A stretch of DNA of 64,000 bases, from positions 59,155-123,154 of the forward strand of contig AP018283.1 of assembly GCA_002368355.1 (NCBI GenBank), in the 5' to 3' direction. How positions within the stretch are numbered: the stretch's first letter is position 1; each line of letters opens with the position of its first letter. Source of the stretch: Chondrocystis sp. NIES-4102 (GTDB lineage Bacteria; Cyanobacteriota; Cyanobacteriia; Cyanobacteriales; Xenococcaceae). The translations under genes and the position numbers were made by a program. Positions 61,462-64,000 of the stretch are shown one piece after another. A model generated the notes under the pieces. That model saw nothing but the letters and a program-made list of their open reading frames with translations. It was not told the origin of the DNA and did no database searches.

Positions 61462-61740
61462 TTAGCTCATCTTATTTTTATTAGGATAAGCTATATCATA
61501 ATACTCAATTAAAACAGGTCGATTCTGAAGTTTGTAGCCGAGAAACTCCCATCCATTACTCCAGCATTCCCAATCGATAGAAGTAGGTAGATGATCGAAT
61601 ACTGCGATAGTTTCTACTACATCCCCATGATCATCAGCAAAGACAAGGGAATATTTATACATATAGACAATCGGTACTTCGGAGCTAGAATGAGTTATAT
61701 TATCAAAGAACATATTCATTACCTTGTGTATTGTGTTCAT
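61462..61740 (-). CDS. Small hypothetical protein (92 aa) with repeated leader
   Basis: ATG 61740 (MNTIHKVMNMFFDNITHSSS) sits in the leader repeat, as in the gene at 61411. Internal ATGs at residues 7 and 9 are alternatives. The body, VYMYKYSLVFADDHGDVVET, then WECWSNGWEFLGYKLQNRPV, looks like a compact beta-rich domain. The family is not recognised. A promoter with the box shared with 47229 lies upstream at 61819-61850. Confidence 0.5.
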   Translation of the reverse strand: MNTIHKVMNMFFDNITHSSSEVPIVYMYKYSLVFADDHGDVVETIAVFDHLPTSIDWECWSNGWEFLGYKLQNRPVLIEYYDIAYPNKNKMS

Positions 61741-61850
61741 TTCCCCCGAAACTGTTACGAGCAGTCTTTGGGGGCTTATCATTTGTAGAGGATTGACTTG
61801 TCTTATCTCTACTCTTCTATAATCTCACATCTTCACTTAAAAGTCAAGTA
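61727..61850 (-). promoter_or_regulatory. Promoter, 5' hairpin and leader repeat copy B
   Basis: Minus-strand -35 TTGACT (61847-61842) lies in the 20-bp box TACTTGACTTTTAAGTGAAG that also occurs at 47229. GATTAT (61824-61819) stands 17 bp on. At the predicted 5' end TAGAG...CTCTA (61811-61786) forms a hairpin with a 16-nt loop. The C5/G5 hairpin (61774-61743) and the start ATGAACACAATACA follow. Confidence 0.6.
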
Positions 61851-61894
61851 TAAAAGTAAAGATTATTTATAAGAGCAGAGATAAATATCAATAA

Positions 61895-62482
61895 TTAATA
61901 ATTAGTAAAAACATGGATTTGATCATAGGATTCTTTCAAAAACAGATAATTCCCCGAACATTCCCAGTCACGAGCAATAGCAACCCAATCAATATAGTAA
62001 CGGGGTAAGCCAGCAGCTTTAATACTATTGAGTAATCCTGTCTCTTGATAATAATAGTCTACATAATCCTCAATGGAATCGAAGCAGCCCTGATAATGCT
62101 CCTCAAAATTAGTGATTAGTTCATCGACACTATGTAAACTATCAATTTCTACACCTTCAGAGTTAAGATAGAGAGTAAAGGCTTTACCATGCTCTTTAAT
62201 GGAAGTAGAAAGAGCATTAATACAATCAAGGTTTTTAAATTTAGAAATATCAAAGCCGTGAAAATTCGCAGTATCCTTGATCAGGAATTGATCAAGAGAT
62301 GGTTCACAATTGGGGAAAATACGATTAATTTGAGCTTTAATGTGTCGAGGTAATGAGATAGTATTAATCCAGATTCCAACTCTAGAATTAACACCGACAA
62401 CTGAGTATAGCGTAGGGGTAATATAAATGTGAGGTGTATCAATTTCAACTGCATTAGTACAAATTACTGTTGTTGCGGTCAT
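61895..62482 (-). CDS. ardA: ArdA-type antirestriction protein
   Basis: This 195-aa acidic protein fits ArdA, a DNA mimic that blocks type I restriction enzymes when a plasmid enters a new host. The C-terminal half has ITNFEEHYQGCFDSIEDYVD followed by YYQETG, then LPRYYIDWVAIARDWECSGN and QIHVF. These match the ArdA pattern of F...Y.G.F.S.EDY, YID....ARD and a final .VF. The N-terminal half, HIYITPTLYSVVGVNSRVGI with further acidic residues, is less typical. It has its own promoter and a leader hairpin with the loop CAAACTTAGCCAGTA. Such genes are often among the first expressed after conjugation. Confidence 0.85.
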   Translation of the reverse strand: MTATTVICTNAVEIDTPHIYITPTLYSVVGVNSRVGIWINTISLPRHIKAQINRIFPNCEPSLDQFLIKDTANFHGFDISKFKNLDCINALSTSIKEHGKAFTLYLNSEGVEIDSLHSVDELITNFEEHYQGCFDSIEDYVDYYYQETGLLNSIKAAGLPRYYIDWVAIARDWECSGNYLFLKESYDQIHVFTNY

Positions 62483-62530
62483 AGTAATTATTTTCCTGAT
62501 TAAGTAGGGACGTTTGAAGAATGAGCAGAT

Positions 62531-62600
62531 TAAGAATTACTGGCTAAGTTTGTTCTTATCTTTACTCTTAAATAATTGGAGGTCTTTAATTAAAAGTTAA
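62531..62600 (-). promoter_or_regulatory. ardA promoter and conserved-loop leader hairpin
   Basis: Reading minus, TAAGAA (62558-62553), loop CAAACTTAGCCAGTAA, TTCTTA (62536-62531). The loop equals that of the hairpin at 47734-47764 but the stem differs. Upstream, TTAACTTTTAATTAAAGA with AATTAT 17 bp after TTAACT resembles the promoters at 47229 and 61847. The hairpin would then start near the 5' end of the mRNA. Confidence 0.55.
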
Positions 62601-62636
62601 GCTTAGAGTAAAACTAATAAGTTAAAGAGAAAAGGG

Positions 62637-62656
62637 ATTAGCCCAAGAGGGCTAAT
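62637..62656 (-). terminator. Intrinsic terminator of the 74-aa gene
   Basis: Reading minus, ATTAGCCC-TCTT-GGGCTAAT is a perfect 8-bp stem followed by CCCTTTTCTCTTT, 17 bp beyond the gene's stop. Confidence 0.7.
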
Positions 62657-62672
62657 TCTTATCTACAGACTA

Positions 62673-62897
62673 TTAGCAGAACTTAAGATAGAATCTTTCA
62701 TAAGAATATTTTAGTTCTGCAATACCTGGGAATGTACGACTAATAAACCAAATTTCTTGCCGACGATGATCAGAGCATATTACTAGGGGATAACCTTGAT
62801 AAGTCCCACGAAGTTTAAAGCATTGATCGTCTTTAATTTCAGTTTCAAAACCTTCTGTAACTAGATTTTCGAGAAGTGCTATGATATGTTTAGTCAT
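62673..62897 (-). CDS. Small hypothetical protein (74 aa)
   Basis: The product MTKHIIALLENLVTEGFETE continues IKDDQCFKLRGTYQGYPLVI then SDHRRQEIWFISRTFPGIAE. It looks like a compact alpha-beta domain, but I do not recognise it. It has a full small-gene layout: promoter TTGACT/AATATA with 17-bp spacing (63025-62997), a 5'-end hairpin AGAGG-A7-CCTCT (62989-62973), further hairpins, ATG 62897 and a terminator at 62637-62656. Confidence 0.6.
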   Translation of the reverse strand: MTKHIIALLENLVTEGFETEIKDDQCFKLRGTYQGYPLVICSDHRRQEIWFISRTFPGIAELKYSYERFYLKFC

Positions 62898-63273
62898 TGT
62901 CTTAATACCGATAAGAGAATGTTTAATACTCTTGTGGCTGTTGTCAGCAGCTTCAGAGGTTTTTGATTTTTTAGAGGTTTTTTTCCTCTATATTTATATA
63001 TTATTTTTTTTCTGTAAAAAGTCAAGTATAAAAAAGATAATTATGAATAAGAAAAGTAAAATAAAGATTGGTAGGAGTGATTAAAGTTATAGACATCAAG
63101 TAACTAGCGAAATGCCAGATTTCAAATTTAATAACTAAGCTGGGGGAAACATTAAGGATTCTAGAAGCTGCGGACTTGGTGAATATCATATTCATAGTAA
63201 TTTGGTATTTAAGAGTGAAGTTAATGAGAGTAAAGATTAAAAAGAAAATATCTAGTTAACTAATAGGTGAGCA
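62898..63273. other. Intergenic region with leader and repeats
   Basis: Besides the promoter and hairpins of the 74-aa gene, this 376-bp stretch has no supported gene. Short frames at 62881-63084 overlap the promoter and are not believed. Confidence 0.35.
62973..63025 (-). promoter_or_regulatory. Promoter with 5' hairpin for the 74-aa gene
   Basis: Minus-strand TTGACT (63025-63020) and AATATA (63002-62997) are 17 bp apart. AGAGG (62989-62985) and CCTCT (62977-62973) pair around seven A, beginning at about the predicted start of transcription. Confidence 0.55.
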
Positions 63274-63549
63274 TTAAATGGTGAGCATTAAATCTTTAAC
63301 TTGATTATAAAAATCGTTATTTCTGGATTTAGATGATTGATATCTAACAAAGTAAAAAGATTGAAGCCCACGGAAGCATGATTTTAAATCATGCTGTCCG
63401 CCGTGGCTTCGTTGAAGCAGAATAAAAGAAAGGACTACAAAAGTTGAAATGATGATAACTGCAAATATTAAAATACTAGCGATCGCTATAAAACAGATGT
63501 AGACTGAGAACAATAGTAAAGGTGCAGAGGAAACTTTAGAATTAGCCAT
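63274..63549 (-). CDS. Small membrane protein with a palindromic repeat in its C-terminal half
   Basis: The 91-aa product has a long hydrophobic stretch (about 10-46, probably two membrane helices). It then has residues about 47-62 coded by a 48-bp palindrome (63363-63410), and a polar tail (SFYFVRYQSSKSRNNDFYNQ). The family is not recognised. Because the palindrome is a multiple of three it leaves the frame intact. A HIP1 octamer at about 63479 lies in the gene. Confidence 0.45.
   Translation of the reverse strand: MANSKVSSAPLLLFSVYICFIAIASILIFAVIIISTFVVLSFILLQRSHGGQHDLKSCFRGLQSFYFVRYQSSKSRNNDFYNQVKDLMLTI
63363..63410. repeat. 48-bp palindromic mini-element read in frame
   Basis: GAAGCCCACGGAAGCATGAT...ATCATGCTGTCCGCCGTGGC with final TTC is an imperfect inverted repeat, far more GC-rich than the surroundings. 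Its length of 48 bp is a multiple of three. Confidence 0.65.
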
Positions 63550-63811
63550 GATGCGAAAAATAATAATTGTTAGGTGAAAAAAGCTTACTTAACTTTCTTA
63601 TCTTTATTTTACTTCACTTAAGAAAAAAAGTAAAGCAAATAAGATAAGTATTTTAAATATTAGGAGTTAAGTAATGACCTATATGATATAAATATTTAAA
63701 TAAAATGATATATAAGATAAGTAATTTATATCTATAATCTGGGGATCACGCAAATGCAAGTATGCAACAAACTTATGCAACGTCTGAAAGCCTTATACAG
63801 TAAGGGCTTCG
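63550..63811. other. Intergenic region with ATGCAA iteron-like repeats
   Basis: No gene is seen. ATGCAA occurs at 63754, 63762 and 63775 (with three more copies in the palindrome that follows, at 63817, 63822 and 63835). CTTTACTT/AAGTGAAG words near 63600-63635 recall the promoter box of the small genes. An inverted repeat GAAAGCCTTA...TAAGGGCTTC lies at 63786-63810. Confidence 0.5.
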
Positions 63812-64000
63812 GATATATGCAATGCAACGCATCCATGCAATTTTTACTTCACTCAAAAGATAAGTAAAGCTAATAGGTAGACAAGAGTAGAGTTAGCATA
63901 TTATCTGATAATATGCTAACTCTACTCTTGTCTACCTATTAGCTTTACTTATCTTTTGAGTGAAGTAAAAATTGCATGGATGCGTTGCATTGCATATATC
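63812..64000. repeat. Perfect 94-bp-arm palindrome reaching the window end
   Basis: The sequence from 63812 to 63905 is the exact reverse complement of 63907-64000, with a single T at 63906 in the centre. The right arm is cut by the window edge, so the palindrome may be longer. It contains three ATGCAA copies per arm. It could be a hairpin telomere or origin structure, a dimer junction, or an assembly fold-back. Confidence 0.85.

Noticed and set aside
62881..63084. Plus-strand frame of 67 codons
   Set aside because: It overlaps the promoter and leader hairpins of the minus-strand 74-aa gene and is mostly low-complexity hydrophobic sequence.
1..64000. CRISPR array, tRNA or rRNA genes, riboswitch
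   Set aside because: I scanned for spaced direct repeats, cloverleaf-like segments and known riboswitch cores and saw none; short genes of this kind could still be missed by eye.

Overview
The window looks like a piece of a large, AT-rich cyanobacterial plasmid. Three things point that way: dispersed GCGATCGC (HIP1) octamers, protein families that are almost private to cyanobacteria (CyRepA1-type replication protein, DUF928, Ycf46-like AAA ATPase, CHAT-TPR proteins, cyanobacterial two-partner-secretion exoproteins), and many small palindromic repeats. I see no rRNA, tRNA, ribosomal-protein or core-metabolism gene. Genus cannot be fixed; a unicellular or baeocyte-forming cyanobacterium is only a guess. 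All family assignments are from recall of motifs, without database searches.

Layout. 1-1.1 kb: the 3' side of a minus-strand operon with a Ycf46-like AAA ATPase cut by the window edge. 1.7-11.7 kb: a plus-strand type IV secretion (conjugation) operon reading VirB2-like pilin, VirB3/B4 fusion ATPase, VirB5/TrbJ-like, VirB6-like, VirB8-like, VirB10-like and VirB9-like proteins. 11.8-14.7 kb: a CyRepA1-type replication protein with about 1 kb of AT-rich non-coding DNA upstream, a likely origin region.

15.7-45.5 kb: a long signalling and secretion block with extreme AT content and almost no HIP1 sites. It holds an export operon (double-glycine peptide, C39-peptidase ABC exporter, HlyD adaptor carrying a receiver domain, CHASE2 histidine kinase). 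It also holds a second DUF928-CHASE2 pseudokinase pair, two paralogous helical proteins, two PstS-like binding proteins, a CHAT caspase-like protein overlapping a TpsB (ShlB/FhaC) transporter, and a REC-DUF3102-methylase-like fusion. A receiver fused to a ferric-reductase-like heme membrane domain, with a NitT/TauA-like binding protein behind it, and a Ser/Thr kinase complete the block. IS fragments (ISAs1/IS982 chimera, IS630) interrupt it. Several genes are frameshifted exactly at a homopolymer or TA repeat.

45.7-63.6 kb: plasmid housekeeping and accessory genes (DUF932, DUF6573, Fic, ArdA antirestriction, KTSC, a DnaD-like replication protein, many small proteins). Inside this stretch are a cytochrome P450 overlapping a TpsA exoprotein (51.4-55.3 kb) and several decayed genes (MazE-like, secreted proteins, a broken copy of the replication gene). 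Many small genes here share a promoter pattern and carry a hairpin with a 15-18-nt loop at the very 5' end of the predicted mRNA. The window ends in a perfect 94-bp-arm palindrome preceded by ATGCAA iteron-like repeats.

Working model. The plasmid replicates through CyRepA1 (perhaps also the DnaD-like protein), transfers through the T4SS, and protects itself with ArdA. Its 30-kb cargo is a sensory and secretion circuit: CHASE2 sensors and receivers coupled directly to exporters, a redox membrane domain, CHAT protease-like proteins and two-partner secretion. The functional links inside the cargo are inference from gene order.
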